From positions 124,001-188,000 of the forward strand of contig NZ_JAJNKE010000004.1 in NCBI RefSeq assembly GCF_021043395.1: DNA of 64,000 nt. Direction: 5' to 3'. Under the pieces are notes generated by a model that worked only from the letters and a program-made list of their open reading frames with translations, searched no databases and was not told where the DNA came from. Position 1 is the stretch's first letter. The number at the start of each line of letters is the position of its first letter. The translations under genes were made by a program, and so were the position numbers. This DNA is from Clostridium guangxiense. GTDB taxonomy: Bacteria > Bacillota > Clostridia > Clostridiales > Clostridiaceae. Positions 10,291-18,849 of this stretch are shown piece after piece.

Positions 10291-11439
10291 TTAAAATTCC
10301 TCAATTTGATTTAAATATTTATCTATATCTTTCAAATCCTTTGTTAAAGACAGTCTAAAATATCCATTTCCAAGATTTCCAAAACTATATCCCGGCGTAG
10401 TTATAATTCCATATTTTAAGATAAGTCTTTCATAAAATTCAGTTGTAGTATATTCCTTAGGAACCTTACACCAAATATAAAATGTAGCCTCACTATTATA
10501 GTATTCAATATTTTTTATTTTAAGTATATTTTTTGCTTTTTCTCTTCTCTCATCGTAAACTTTTCTATTTTTTTTAGTTTCTGATTGTATAATGTCTAAT
10601 GCCTTGGTAGCCGCATATTGTATAGGCAAAAATTGACCAGAATCCACATTACTTTTTACTTTTAAAAGTTCTCTTAACACTTTTGGATTTCCAACGGCAT
10701 ATCCTATTCTAAAACCAGTCATATTAAAAGTTTTTGAAAATGTACCAATCTCTACAGATTTTTTTTCTTTATCGAATTGAAGCAGACTAATAGGTCTTTT
10801 ACCTTCTCTTACTATTTCAATATAAGCAGAGTCATTTACTAGTATCATGCCTCTATCTGAGCAAAACTTAACGATTTCTTTAAAGAAGACATCATTTGCT
10901 TCAGCTCCAGTTGGATTATTAGGATAATTTATTATAAACATTTTGCTTTTTTTAGCTATACTTTCAGGTATTTTATTTAATTCTGGTAAATAATTATTTA
11001 CATCTCTAATTGGAAGTTTATAAGTATTAACCCCCCACAATATAGGACTAGTAACATAAACCTGATAGCAAGGATTTGGCACTATTATAGAATCTCCTAT
11101 ATTACAAACCGCAGGTATTATATTATTTATTCCTTCTTTTGAACCTATTAAAATTAGCACCTCATCTTCTTTTAAACTGACATTAAAACGTTCATCATAA
11201 TATTTAATGATTTTTTCTTTAAGTTCTTTTATACCTTCATATGGTGGATATTTATTAAATCCATTTATATTAATGGATTTTAAAAATTCATCCACTATTT
11301 TTTTATTTGTACAAATATCAGGATCCCCTATACTTAAATCTAGTATATCTTTTCCTTCTTTAATAAGCTTATTTTTTAAGTTTTCAATTTTCTTAAAATG
11401 ATATTCTTCTATTCCCGCTAATCTATTATTTATTTTCAT
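10291..11439 (-). CDS. PLP-dependent class I/II aminotransferase (DapL/alanine-type)
   Basis: The protein has 382 residues. It is a fold-type I aminotransferase. The early DLSIGDPD, the N-P-T-G loop in NYPNNPTGA, the SAYIEI Asp/Tyr region, the PLP lysine in GTFSKTFNMTGFRIGY and a C-terminal FRLSL with the substrate-carboxylate Arg are all in place. The closest families by motif are LL-diaminopimelate aminotransferase-like and alanine/aspartate aminotransferases; the substrate cannot be told from the sequence. AGGAGT precedes the ATG. It stands alone between yicC and the divergent fructose operon, with no amino-acid biosynthesis partner. Confidence 0.88.
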   Translation of the reverse strand: MKINNRLAGIEEYHFKKIENLKNKLIKEGKDILDLSIGDPDICTNKKIVDEFLKSININGFNKYPPYEGIKELKEKIIKYYDERFNVSLKEDEVLILIGSKEGINNIIPAVCNIGDSIIVPNPCYQVYVTSPILWGVNTYKLPIRDVNNYLPELNKIPESIAKKSKMFIINYPNNPTGAEANDVFFKEIVKFCSDRGMILVNDSAYIEIVREGKRPISLLQFDKEKKSVEIGTFSKTFNMTGFRIGYAVGNPKVLRELLKVKSNVDSGQFLPIQYAATKALDIIQSETKKNRKVYDERREKAKNILKIKNIEYYNSEATFYIWCKVPKEYTTTEFYERLILKYGIITTPGYSFGNLGNGYFRLSLTKDLKDIDKYLNQIEEF

Positions 11440-11790
11440 ATCTTACTCCTACTTTTTATCTATATAGATAAACCGCTTCAACTATTGAAATTCATTTGTA
11501 GCATAATGCCCAGAAGATGACATTTTTGTACAAATAAATTTGAAGTTTCAGCGTGATTTATCTTTATCTCTATTCAATATATTCTCTAAATAAATATTTG
11601 TGAATTAGCATTTTATATTTATTTATTTTGTAAATTTAATTAAAACTTTTGTGCATTTATGCTCATATACGTTGTTTTTTGATTGATTTTGTATTATCAT
11701 ATTTCTGTTGCTAAAGATATATTATATATAATTTATAGTTAAACTATTTTTACCATATATAAAAATTATATTTGTAAAGGTTGTGATTCA
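11440..11790. other. intergenic region between divergent aminotransferase and fruK
   Basis: These 351 bases are very AT-rich and must hold the divergent promoters. A possible sigma-A site for fruK is TTGTTT-17-TATCAT, ending about 90 bases before the ATG. I saw no clear catabolite-response (cre) or FruR operator and no riboswitch-like structure. Confidence 0.4.
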
Positions 11791-12717
11791 ATGATATACA
11801 CAGTTACTTTTAATCCAGCAATAGACTATGTTATAGAAGTAGATGATTTCAAAGCTGGTACAGTAAACAGAGTAAAAAATGATGAAAAATTTGCTGGTGG
11901 AAAAGGTATAAATGTATCTAGAGTTTTAAACAATTTAAATGTAAAAAGTATAGCCTTAGGATTCATTGGAGGCTTCACTGGAAAATTTATTGAAGACTCA
12001 TTAGAAACGCAAGGTATAAAAACTAATTTTATAAAAGTAAAGGAGGACACTAGAATAAATGTTAAATTAAAATCCTCTACGGAAACTGAGATCAATGGTT
12101 CTGGTCCCAATATTACTTCTGAAAATTTAAATAAACTATTTGTCATTATAGAAAATTTAACTTCAGATGACTATTTAGTTTTAGCTGGAAATGTTCAAAA
12201 ATCAGTTCCAGCAGATATATATTCTATTCTTCAGAAAAAGTGTACTTCAAATAACGTAAAAGTAATTGTGGACACAACTGGTAATGCATTAGTTTCTACC
12301 CTTTCTAATAGACCATTTTTGATAAAACCAAATAATCATGAGCTAGGAGAAATATTTAACAAACAGCTAGAAAATGAAGAAGAAATTATATTTTATGCAA
12401 AAAAACTAATTGATATGGGAGCGAGAAATGTTATCATATCTATGGCTGAAAAAGGCGCTCTTCTAATCAACGAAACTGCTGTTTATAAAGCTTCTCCTGC
12501 AAAAGGAACTGTTAAGAATTCGGTTGGTGCTGGTGATTCTGTAATAGCTGGCTTTCTTGCAAGCTACTCTCAGAATAAAAATATTATAGAAGCTTTTAGA
12601 TATGGTGCTGCTTCTGGAAGTGCTACTGCTTTCTCAAAAGATTTATGCACAAAAGAAGATGTTGAACACTATTTACCACAAGTAACAGTAACAGAATTTA
12701 TAGGAGGAGAACAATGA
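11791..12717 (+). CDS. fruK: 1-phosphofructokinase
   Basis: The protein has 308 residues. It is a PfkB-family sugar kinase that converts fructose-1-phosphate, the product of the fructose PTS, to fructose-1,6-bisphosphate. NPAIDYVIEV at the start, GGKGINVSR (PfkB signature 1) and GAGDSVIAGF (signature 2, with the catalytic Asp) are diagnostic. AAAGG lies about 11 bases before the ATG. Its stop overlaps the next start as ATGA, so it is coupled to the fused PTS permease gene. A DeoR-type fruR, common at the front of such operons, is absent: the upstream gene is a divergent aminotransferase. Confidence 0.95.
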   Translation: MIYTVTFNPAIDYVIEVDDFKAGTVNRVKNDEKFAGGKGINVSRVLNNLNVKSIALGFIGGFTGKFIEDSLETQGIKTNFIKVKEDTRINVKLKSSTETEINGSGPNITSENLNKLFVIIENLTSDDYLVLAGNVQKSVPADIYSILQKKCTSNNVKVIVDTTGNALVSTLSNRPFLIKPNNHELGEIFNKQLENEEEIIFYAKKLIDMGARNVIISMAEKGALLINETAVYKASPAKGTVKNSVGAGDSVIAGFLASYSQNKNIIEAFRYGAASGSATAFSKDLCTKEDVEHYLPQVTVTEFIGGEQ

Positions 12718-14603
12718 AAATAACGGAACTTCTAAGTAAAGATACTATTATTTTAAAATTAAAGTCAAAGACAAAGTCTGAAGTAATAAATGAATTAACA
12801 GACAAGCTATATAATGCTGGGAAATTAAATGACAAAGAAGAATATAAAAAAGCTATATTAAAAAGAGAATCTGAGTTCTCTACTGGAATAGGTGATGGCA
12901 TTGCAATTCCACATGCCAAGACTGCTGCCGTAAAAACTCCTGCACTAGCATTTGGTCTTTCAACTGAAGGTATAGACTATGATTCCCTTGATGGAAGCCC
13001 CGCTAACATATTCTTTATGATAGCCGCAAGTGAAGGCGCCAATAATGAGCACCTAGAAACTCTCTCTAGATTATCAACTATGCTTATGAATGCAGATTTT
13101 AAAAATAGCCTTCTTAGCGCAAAAAATGAAGATGATGTACTTAATCTAATTAATAATGAAGAGCAAGAAAAATTAGAAGAAGCTTCAGAAGAGAAATCAT
13201 GTGAAGAGGAAACTTCAAAAGGTTTTGTACTAGCAGTTACTGCTTGTCCTACTGGAATTGCACACACTTATATGTCAGCTGATTCTTTAAAAAATAAAGC
13301 TAAAGAAATGGGTATTAATATAAAAGTTGAAACTAACGGTTCTACTGGTGTAAAAAATAAATTAACTGCTGATGAAATAGAAAAAGCAGCCGGAATAATT
13401 GTTGCTGCCGACAAACAAGTAGAAATGGCAAGATTTAATGGTAAAAAAGTACTTCAAGTACCTGTTGTTGACGGTATAAAAAGACCTGAAGAACTTATAA
13501 ATAAAGTTTTATCTGGAGATGCTCCAGTATACACGCACGAAGGAACTAATGATGACTCTTCCAAATCAACCTCTGGAGGCGGCTTAGGTATTTATAAGCA
13601 CCTTATGAATGGTATCTCAAATATGCTTCCTTTTATTGTAGGTGGTGGTATATTAATTGCTATATCCTTTATGTTTGGAATTAAAGCTTACGATCCAAAA
13701 GATCCAAGTTATAATTATATTGCGAAATTACTACATGATATTGGTGGAGACAATGCTTTTAAACTAATGATTCCAGTACTTGCAGGCTTCATCGGTATGA
13801 GTATTGCTGATAGACCTGGATTTGCACCAGCTATGGTTGGTGGATATATTGCTGCAAATAACGATGCTGGTTTTATAGGAGGGCTTATTGCTGGTTTTCT
13901 TGGTGGTTATGTTGTAATTCTTCTAAAAAAAATATTTGCAAAGCTTCCACAATCTATAGATGGATTAAAGCCTGTGCTCATATACCCACTACTTGGAATA
14001 TTTATTACTGGAGCAATAATGTTTATAACTATAGTAGGACCTGTAAAATCAATAAATTTAGGGCTTCAGCATTGGCTTTCCGGAATGGGCACTGCAAATA
14101 AACTTGTTTTAGGTTTAATATTAGGCGGAATGATGTCTATTGATATGGGCGGTCCAATAAACAAAGCTGCTTTTGCCTTTGGAATAGCAATGATAAGCTC
14201 CGGAAATTATTATCCACATGCAGCTATTATGGCTGGTGGTATGGTTCCTCCTCTTGGAATTGCACTTGCAACTACATTCTTTAAAAATAGGTTTACCGCT
14301 GATGAAAGAAAATCTGGTTTGACTTGTTATATAATGGGTGCTTGTTTTATAACAGAAGGTGCAATTCCATTTGCCGCTGGTGATCCAACTAGAATAATAC
14401 CCGCATCTGTTATAGGTTCAGCCGTTACTGGAGCTTTAACTATGTTTTTTAATATAGCTCTTCCAGCTCCTCACGGTGGAATATTTGTAATTCCAATAGT
14501 TAAAGGAAATCCTATTTTATACTTATTATCAATTATAATTGGTGCTATAATAACAGCACTGCTTATTGGAATCCTAAAAAAACCTATTAAAATTCAAGAA
14601 TAA
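12714..14603 (+). CDS. fruA: PTS fructose-specific EIIABC component
   Basis: The protein has 629 residues, a fused fructose permease. EIIA (about 1-145) carries the phospho-accepting His in IAIPHAKTA. An acidic linker rich in Glu follows. EIIB (about 165-265) carries the phospho-Cys in VTACPTGIAHTYMSA. EIIC (about 295-629) is the membrane channel, with many hydrophobic helices and the MIPVLAGFIGMSIADRPGF and APHGGIF segments. It imports fructose as fructose-1-phosphate for FruK. The ATGA overlap with fruK shows a two-gene operon. A hairpin overlapping the stop codon ends it. Confidence 0.95.
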   Translation: MKITELLSKDTIILKLKSKTKSEVINELTDKLYNAGKLNDKEEYKKAILKRESEFSTGIGDGIAIPHAKTAAVKTPALAFGLSTEGIDYDSLDGSPANIFFMIAASEGANNEHLETLSRLSTMLMNADFKNSLLSAKNEDDVLNLINNEEQEKLEEASEEKSCEEETSKGFVLAVTACPTGIAHTYMSADSLKNKAKEMGINIKVETNGSTGVKNKLTADEIEKAAGIIVAADKQVEMARFNGKKVLQVPVVDGIKRPEELINKVLSGDAPVYTHEGTNDDSSKSTSGGGLGIYKHLMNGISNMLPFIVGGGILIAISFMFGIKAYDPKDPSYNYIAKLLHDIGGDNAFKLMIPVLAGFIGMSIADRPGFAPAMVGGYIAANNDAGFIGGLIAGFLGGYVVILLKKIFAKLPQSIDGLKPVLIYPLLGIFITGAIMFITIVGPVKSINLGLQHWLSGMGTANKLVLGLILGGMMSIDMGGPINKAAFAFGIAMISSGNYYPHAAIMAGGMVPPLGIALATTFFKNRFTADERKSGLTCYIMGACFITEGAIPFAAGDPTRIIPASVIGSAVTGALTMFFNIALPAPHGGIFVIPIVKGNPILYLLSIIIGAIITALLIGILKKPIKIQE

Positions 14604-14620
14604 AGCTTAATAGGATTTTA
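14580..14620 (+). terminator. hairpin at the end of the fructose operon
   Basis: The inverted repeat CCTATTAA / TTAATAGG straddles the stop codon and is followed by ATTTTACAATTTTATTT. It is a weak, AU-only-stemmed terminator. The stronger bidirectional element lies about 150 bases further on. Confidence 0.45.
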
Positions 14621-14758
14621 CAATTTTATTTAAATCATTCTGCAATACACTTATTTCGCATTACACTATAGTTTGAGTAATTTTTTTCTTGTACTACCGT
14701 TGGAGCGAAGTAATAATGCTGAAGGAACGATTTAAAAAAATTTTAATAAGTCTTGGTG

Positions 14759-14843
14759 AAAAAATCGTAAAATACTTAGATATTTCAATCTGTTCGAGCT
14801 TTCAGCGAGTTGTTGAAATTTCTTAGTAGTTTACGATTTTTTT
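14759..14843. terminator. long imperfect inverted repeat between convergent operons
   Basis: This is an 85-base element. The outer arms are AAAAAATCGTAAA / TTTACGATTTTTT. Inner imperfect arms are built on TACTTAGATATTTCAA and TTGAAATTTCTTAGTA, and there is a central TTCGAGCTTTCAGCGAG. A and T runs on both ends make it a bidirectional intrinsic terminator between the plus-strand fructose genes and the minus-strand spoIVA. Its length and elaborate stem would also suit a dispersed clostridial repeat; no second copy is obvious in this window. Confidence 0.6.
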
Positions 14844-14900
14844 GCCTTAGATTTATAGAATTTTTTTAGTGTGACGAAGAATTGTTGCTTCGCAATATTT

Positions 14901-16379
14901 TTAGAGTATTATGCAGATTAATCCGCCATTTCCTTCATTTATTATTTTTTCAAGTGTCTTTTGTATTTTTGCTTGAACATCATCAGGCATTTTATACAGT
15001 TTCTTTTGAAGTCCCTCTTTTACAAGTACTTCTATTGATTTTCCAAACATGTTACTTTCCCATATTTGAGAAGGATCATTCTCAAATTGCTCTAAAAGTG
15101 ATCTCACCATTTCCTCACTTTCTCTTTCGCTTCCCATTATAGGTGATACTTCTGTTTCGATATCTGCTCGTATAAAATGAAAACTTGGTGCACTAGCTTT
15201 AAGCTTAACTTCGTACCTGCTCCCATTTCTAACTATCTGTGGTTCTTCAAGCTTCATTTCAGAAAGTTGAGGTGATACAAGCCCATATCCTTTTTCTTTA
15301 ACATCTTTTAATGCCTCAGCTATCCTATCGTACTGTATCTTAGCTGTATGCATTTCCTTCATTGCAGATAACAATTTATTTTCCCCATCAATATCACATT
15401 CACATTCTTCGCTTAAAACTTTGTAGAACATGTCTTTTTTAGGTTCCAAATTTATTCTTCCCATACCTTCACCCATGTTCATCTCAACCATTTCCGCTTT
15501 TTCAAGATAGTCAACATTAGAATATGAATCAATAGTTTTTGAAATATCCCTAACCTTATTAAGCTTTTTACTCAAGTCTTTTACAAAGTTCATAAAGTTT
15601 TCCTTAAGCCAATGCTTTGAATCAAGCTTTTCAATCCATTCTGGCATATCTATGTTTATTTCCTTTATAGGAAACTCCTTCAAAACTTTTGTAAATACCT
15701 TAGTTATATCATTTGTTTCCATATTAAGTACATTTATAACTTCAACTGGAACGTCATATTTCTCTTCAAGTTCAGTCTTTAACTCGAGTGTTTCTGGGGC
15801 ATCCGTATGTGCAGAATTAAGTAACAAAATAAATGGCTTATTTATAGACTTAAGTTCTTCTATTACCCTTTCTTCTGCTTCTACATAATCTTCCCTTGGT
15901 ATGTCAGTAATAGAACCATCCGTGGTTACCACAAGTCCTATCGTAGAATGTTCATCAATTACCTTTTTAGTTCCTATTTCTGCTGCTTCTTCAAAAGGTA
16001 TTTCGTGATCAAACCATGGAGTATTAACCATTTTAGGCTTTTCTCCTTCAGAATACCCAAGTGCATTTTTGACAATGTACCCAACGCAATCGACCATTCT
16101 TACCTTAAATTTTATCCCCTCATCTAAACTTATATCTACAGCCTCATTAGGTACAAATTTAGGTTCTGTCGTATGAATTGTTTTACCAGAAGCACTTTGA
16201 GGAAGCTCATCCTTCGCTCTTTCTCTCTTATGAGGATTGTCTATATTGGGAAGAACCATAAGGTCCATAAACCTCTTTATAAAGGTTGATTTACCAGTTC
16301 TTACAGGTCCTACTACACCTACATATATATCACCCTGAGTTCTTTCCGCAATATCCTTATATATATTAAAGTCTTCCAA
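14901..16379 (-). CDS. spoIVA: stage IV sporulation protein A (spore coat morphogenetic ATPase)
   Basis: The protein has 492 residues. SpoIVA polymerises on the forespore surface using ATP and forms the basement layer of the spore coat; it acts in the mother cell. The N-terminal ATPase (TRAFAC-like) shows Walker A GPVRTGKST around residue 27. The middle and C-terminal domains match the family length (B. subtilis, 492). It starts with TTG, preceded by AGGAGG 8 bases upstream. The first residues, MEDFNIYKDIAERTQGDIYVG, align with known SpoIVA starts. No convincing sigma-E promoter could be read upstream, where an AT-rich inverted repeat lies. Confidence 0.97.
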   Translation of the reverse strand: MEDFNIYKDIAERTQGDIYVGVVGPVRTGKSTFIKRFMDLMVLPNIDNPHKRERAKDELPQSASGKTIHTTEPKFVPNEAVDISLDEGIKFKVRMVDCVGYIVKNALGYSEGEKPKMVNTPWFDHEIPFEEAAEIGTKKVIDEHSTIGLVVTTDGSITDIPREDYVEAEERVIEELKSINKPFILLLNSAHTDAPETLELKTELEEKYDVPVEVINVLNMETNDITKVFTKVLKEFPIKEINIDMPEWIEKLDSKHWLKENFMNFVKDLSKKLNKVRDISKTIDSYSNVDYLEKAEMVEMNMGEGMGRINLEPKKDMFYKVLSEECECDIDGENKLLSAMKEMHTAKIQYDRIAEALKDVKEKGYGLVSPQLSEMKLEEPQIVRNGSRYEVKLKASAPSFHFIRADIETEVSPIMGSERESEEMVRSLLEQFENDPSQIWESNMFGKSIEVLVKEGLQKKLYKMPDDVQAKIQKTLEKIINEGNGGLICIIL

Positions 16380-16395
16380 AATCTTTCCTCCTGTA

Positions 16396-16426
16396 CCTTA
16401 ATATTAACAATATATATATATTAAGG
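16396..16426 (-). repeat. inverted repeat in the spoIVA leader
   Basis: CCTTAATAT / ATATTAAGG are perfect 9-base arms separated by about 13 bases, ending just before the AGGAGG ribosome site of spoIVA. It may be a leader stem-loop or an operator. It is AT-only apart from the terminal GG/CC. Confidence 0.4.
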
Positions 16427-16540
16427 CTAAGAGTACTTTATTCACAAAATATCATATTAATTTATTTGCATTATCAGATGGATATTATCAAATAAAGCTT
16501 TATTCTCTTGCTGATAAAATAACTTTTTTAAATTATAGCA

Positions 16541-16586
16541 AAAATAAAAAAAGAGCAGACTGCTTTAAATTTACAATCCACTCTCC
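16541..16586 (-). terminator. terminator after the pheromone-precursor gene
   Basis: Read on the minus strand, GGAGAGTGGATTG pairs with CAGTCTGCTCTTT (with several G-U pairs) around an 11-base loop, followed by a T-run (TTTTTTTATTTTT). It would end the transcript of the regulator and peptide genes before spoIVA. Confidence 0.6.
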
Positions 16587-16632
16587 GAAGAGTTCTATTA
16601 ACTATAGCATAGAGCCATCATATAACTAGATT

Positions 16633-16800
16633 TTAAAGAAAACCTCCACCTATTCCAGTGATTATCTGCACGCTTTTATCAAGAAAACCTCCACCTATTC
16701 CCGCAATAGATTTAACTAAACTTGTGTCAGCAGCAACAACTGCAAATAGCAATAGCATAGAAAAAACTAATAACATTTTATAAGATTTTTTAAGTTCCAT
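16633..16800 (-). CDS. secreted pheromone precursor with duplicated GIGGGFL (RRNPP partner)
   Basis: The protein has 55 residues. A Sec-type signal is clear: Lys-rich start MELKKSYK, then hydrophobic MLLVFSMLLLFAVVA and a likely cleavage region AVVAADTS. The exported tail holds two tandem copies, KSIAGIGGGFL and KSVQIITGIGGGFL, 15 residues apart; the last one ends at the stop codon. The same 21 bases are repeated exactly in the DNA, which suggests a recent duplication. The AAAAGGAG ribosome site overlaps the stop codon of the upstream TPR regulator, so the two genes are cotranscribed, the standard RRNPP arrangement (PlcR-PapR, NprR-NprX). A mature signal at or near TGIGGGFL is my inference. 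Exporter and Opp importer genes are not in the window. Confidence 0.85.
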   Translation of the reverse strand: MELKKSYKMLLVFSMLLLFAVVAADTSLVKSIAGIGGGFLDKSVQIITGIGGGFL

Positions 16801-16816
16801 TTAATATACACTCCTT

Positions 16817-18112
16817 TTAAACAAATTGCAAAGCAAAATCATTTATTTCTTTAAGTTTAGAAATACTATTATTATTAGCATAAAAGCCTATAAGTTTATG
16901 AACAAGTTTATCAGCTAACTTCTCTTGTTTTGCAGAAATTATAAATGCCTCATTTTTTATATTATCCACTTTTTCAATGCTGTCCTCACCATCCATTAGC
17001 TCATAAAGTATATTGTTAACTAAAACATAATCATTTTGTTTCTTCGCTATTTTTAATGCTTTCGAATAATATTCAGATGATTTTGTCTTATCATTAAATC
17101 CTCTGTATATCTTACCAATTTCATAATAAATATTAGCTTCATATCCACTACCATTATTTATAAAAGGCAATTCTTTTTTTACCTCATCCAATAAATAATT
17201 AGCTCTATCCACATTTGATAATTCTATATATACTTCTGCTATATTTATACGAATAACTATCCTTTTGTCTATCTGCTTATCATCAAGCATTTCTAAAAGC
17301 CTATTATATAATTTTATAGCTTCATTATGTTTCTTTAATTCATGCAAGCATACTGCCTTAGTATCCAAAACTGTAAAATATGTTCGCATATCATTTGCAT
17401 CTAGCAAACTTTCTATCATCTCAATGTCTGCTAGCGCTCTCTCATAATTTTTTAGCATAAAAAATACGTAGGCACGGTTGTATACAAAATATATAGTATC
17501 ATGCTGAGATAAGTTTTCAAAATGATTTAACGCAAAATCACAACATTCTATACTTTCATTATACTTACCTGAACAACCATATACTTTTGATAATTTTTTT
17601 AAAATACTAAGTAGCATTGGACTTAGCGAAAGCTTTCCGACTAAAGTCAGAGCCTTTTCGTAGTATATTATACTTTTATCCATTTCATTTTGAGTACCAA
17701 AATAATCTCCAGCTAACTCATATATAATTATCTTTTTATCAGTTATACTCCACTTTACTAAAAATTCCTCAACCTCTTTAAGAGTAGCAGTAAAATCACC
17801 ATCTCTATATACCATAAATGTTTTCAACTTGCCTACGTAATCATCAAGCACCCTTGAAGCTTGTATAGTTTCATCTTCTAGCAAATAATCTACAGTTTCT
17901 TCAATTTCAAAATGATTTTTAGTTCCTAGCTTTTGTAAGTTCTTTAGTATCGCTTCTGCAGTACTCCTAGTCAAGTTTGCTTTATTAGTCTCTATTTCGC
18001 TAATTAGATTTCTAGTTATGTCATTACCTGCAATATCTTCTTGCCGTAATTTATATTTTTTTCTTAGCAATTTTATTTTATCGCCTTTAGATAATATAGT
18101 ACAATAGCTCAT
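16817..18112 (-). CDS. RRNPP-type regulator: XRE helix-turn-helix plus TPR repeats
   Basis: The protein has 431 residues. Residues about 10-65 form an XRE/Cro-type HTH (IKLLRKKYKLRQEDIAGNDITRNLISEIE). From about 130 onward it is tandem TPR-like helical pairs, for example SIIYYEKAL, ALADIEMIESLL, AIKLYNRLLEML and SSEYYSKALKIA. This HTH-TPR form is that of the RRNPP peptide-sensing regulators (Rap, Rgg, NprR, PlcR, PrgX), which bind short reimported peptides in the TPR groove. A peptide-precursor gene follows within 16 bases. The regulator has its own promoter and AAAGGGG ribosome site. The adjacent NRPS operon is the obvious candidate target, but regulation is inferred from position only; targets elsewhere are possible. 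Confidence 0.88.
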   Translation of the reverse strand: MSYCTILSKGDKIKLLRKKYKLRQEDIAGNDITRNLISEIETNKANLTRSTAEAILKNLQKLGTKNHFEIEETVDYLLEDETIQASRVLDDYVGKLKTFMVYRDGDFTATLKEVEEFLVKWSITDKKIIIYELAGDYFGTQNEMDKSIIYYEKALTLVGKLSLSPMLLSILKKLSKVYGCSGKYNESIECCDFALNHFENLSQHDTIYFVYNRAYVFFMLKNYERALADIEMIESLLDANDMRTYFTVLDTKAVCLHELKKHNEAIKLYNRLLEMLDDKQIDKRIVIRINIAEVYIELSNVDRANYLLDEVKKELPFINNGSGYEANIYYEIGKIYRGFNDKTKSSEYYSKALKIAKKQNDYVLVNNILYELMDGEDSIEKVDNIKNEAFIISAKQEKLADKLVHKLIGFYANNNSISKLKEINDFALQFV

Positions 18113-18158
18113 TACAAAAAACCCCTTTTTTTACCAAAAAGTTTTGTACTTTTTTTTA

Positions 18159-18187
18159 ATGATAGCATAAAAGGAGAATAATGTAAA
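18159..18187 (-). promoter_or_regulatory. sigma-A-type promoter of the regulator-peptide pair
   Basis: TTTACA, 17 bases, TATCAT on the minus strand, about 47 bases before the regulator ATG and within the short gap after the phosphopantetheinyl transferase. I saw no terminator in that gap, so read-through from the NRPS genes is also possible. Confidence 0.55.
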
Positions 18188-18195
18188 TAAGTTTA

Positions 18196-18849
18196 TTATA
18201 AAACTGCATTGCATTTGGTTATAAACTTTAAAACTCTTGTTGAGTTAGCCTGTTCTATTAAACTAACCTCTGAACTTTTACTAGCAATACATAAAACATT
18301 CTTTGAAAAAATAAAATGTTCAAAATGAACAGCTAGATTATTACAATCAACAATACCATGACCTTCATATAATAAATCAGTCATAGAAGAAGAATACCAA
18401 TCCTCATTCAATAATTTACTTAATGACTCTTTTGCCGTCCAAAAAAACGTGGAAAGTTTAGAGTTTTCTTTCATCTGATATTTTTCTTTCTTCGAGCATA
18501 CCATTGATATAATTTCATAATTAACTTTATTATATTGCTCAATATCAATACCTATATTTTGATCCGAAATAGCTGCAGCCACCATATTATCAGTATGTGA
18601 AATAGAAAGATATTTTTGCCCAAAATATTTATCAAAGTATGGCTTACCATTTGCTCCAAGCGATAATTCACCAATAGGACGATCAGAAGCCATACAAAGT
18701 AATACATAAGCCATTAAAGCATTATATCGATCTTTTTTTTGTTTATACTTCATTGCATAAGCATAGCGGAAAGGTGCAGCTCTACGAACAAAGAATAATA
18801 CCGGTTCATAAAGCCTCTCATCTTCAAAATTATAAATAACTTTTTTCAT
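18196..18849 (-). CDS. Sfp-type 4'-phosphopantetheinyl transferase
   Basis: The protein has 217 residues. It transfers the phosphopantetheine arm from CoA to the Ser of carrier (T) domains, activating the two NRPS proteins encoded upstream. The family motifs are SISHT (82-86), GIDIE (100-104, Mg-binding Asp and Glu) and FWTAKESLSK (136-145, the W-x-x-K-E-x-x-x-K signature). The length fits the Sfp group rather than the short AcpS group. Its ATG overlaps the stop of the A-T-TE synthetase as ATGA. Together these make it the dedicated activating enzyme of the locus. Confidence 0.95.
   Translation of the reverse strand: MKKVIYNFEDERLYEPVLFFVRRAAPFRYAYAMKYKQKKDRYNALMAYVLLCMASDRPIGELSLGANGKPYFDKYFGQKYLSISHTDNMVAAAISDQNIGIDIEQYNKVNYEIISMVCSKKEKYQMKENSKLSTFFWTAKESLSKLLNEDWYSSSMTDLLYEGHGIVDCNNLAVHFEHFIFSKNVLCIASKSSEVSLIEQANSTRVLKFITKCNAVL

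Noticed and set aside
11440-11790. Possible FruR or CcpA operator ahead of fruK
   Set aside because: No sequence close enough to a cre consensus or a clear inverted repeat was found by eye.
16636-16701. Two identical 21-base units, at first glance like CRISPR repeats
   Set aside because: Only two copies, spaced by 24 bases, in frame inside a small coding gene; they encode the repeated pheromone motif.
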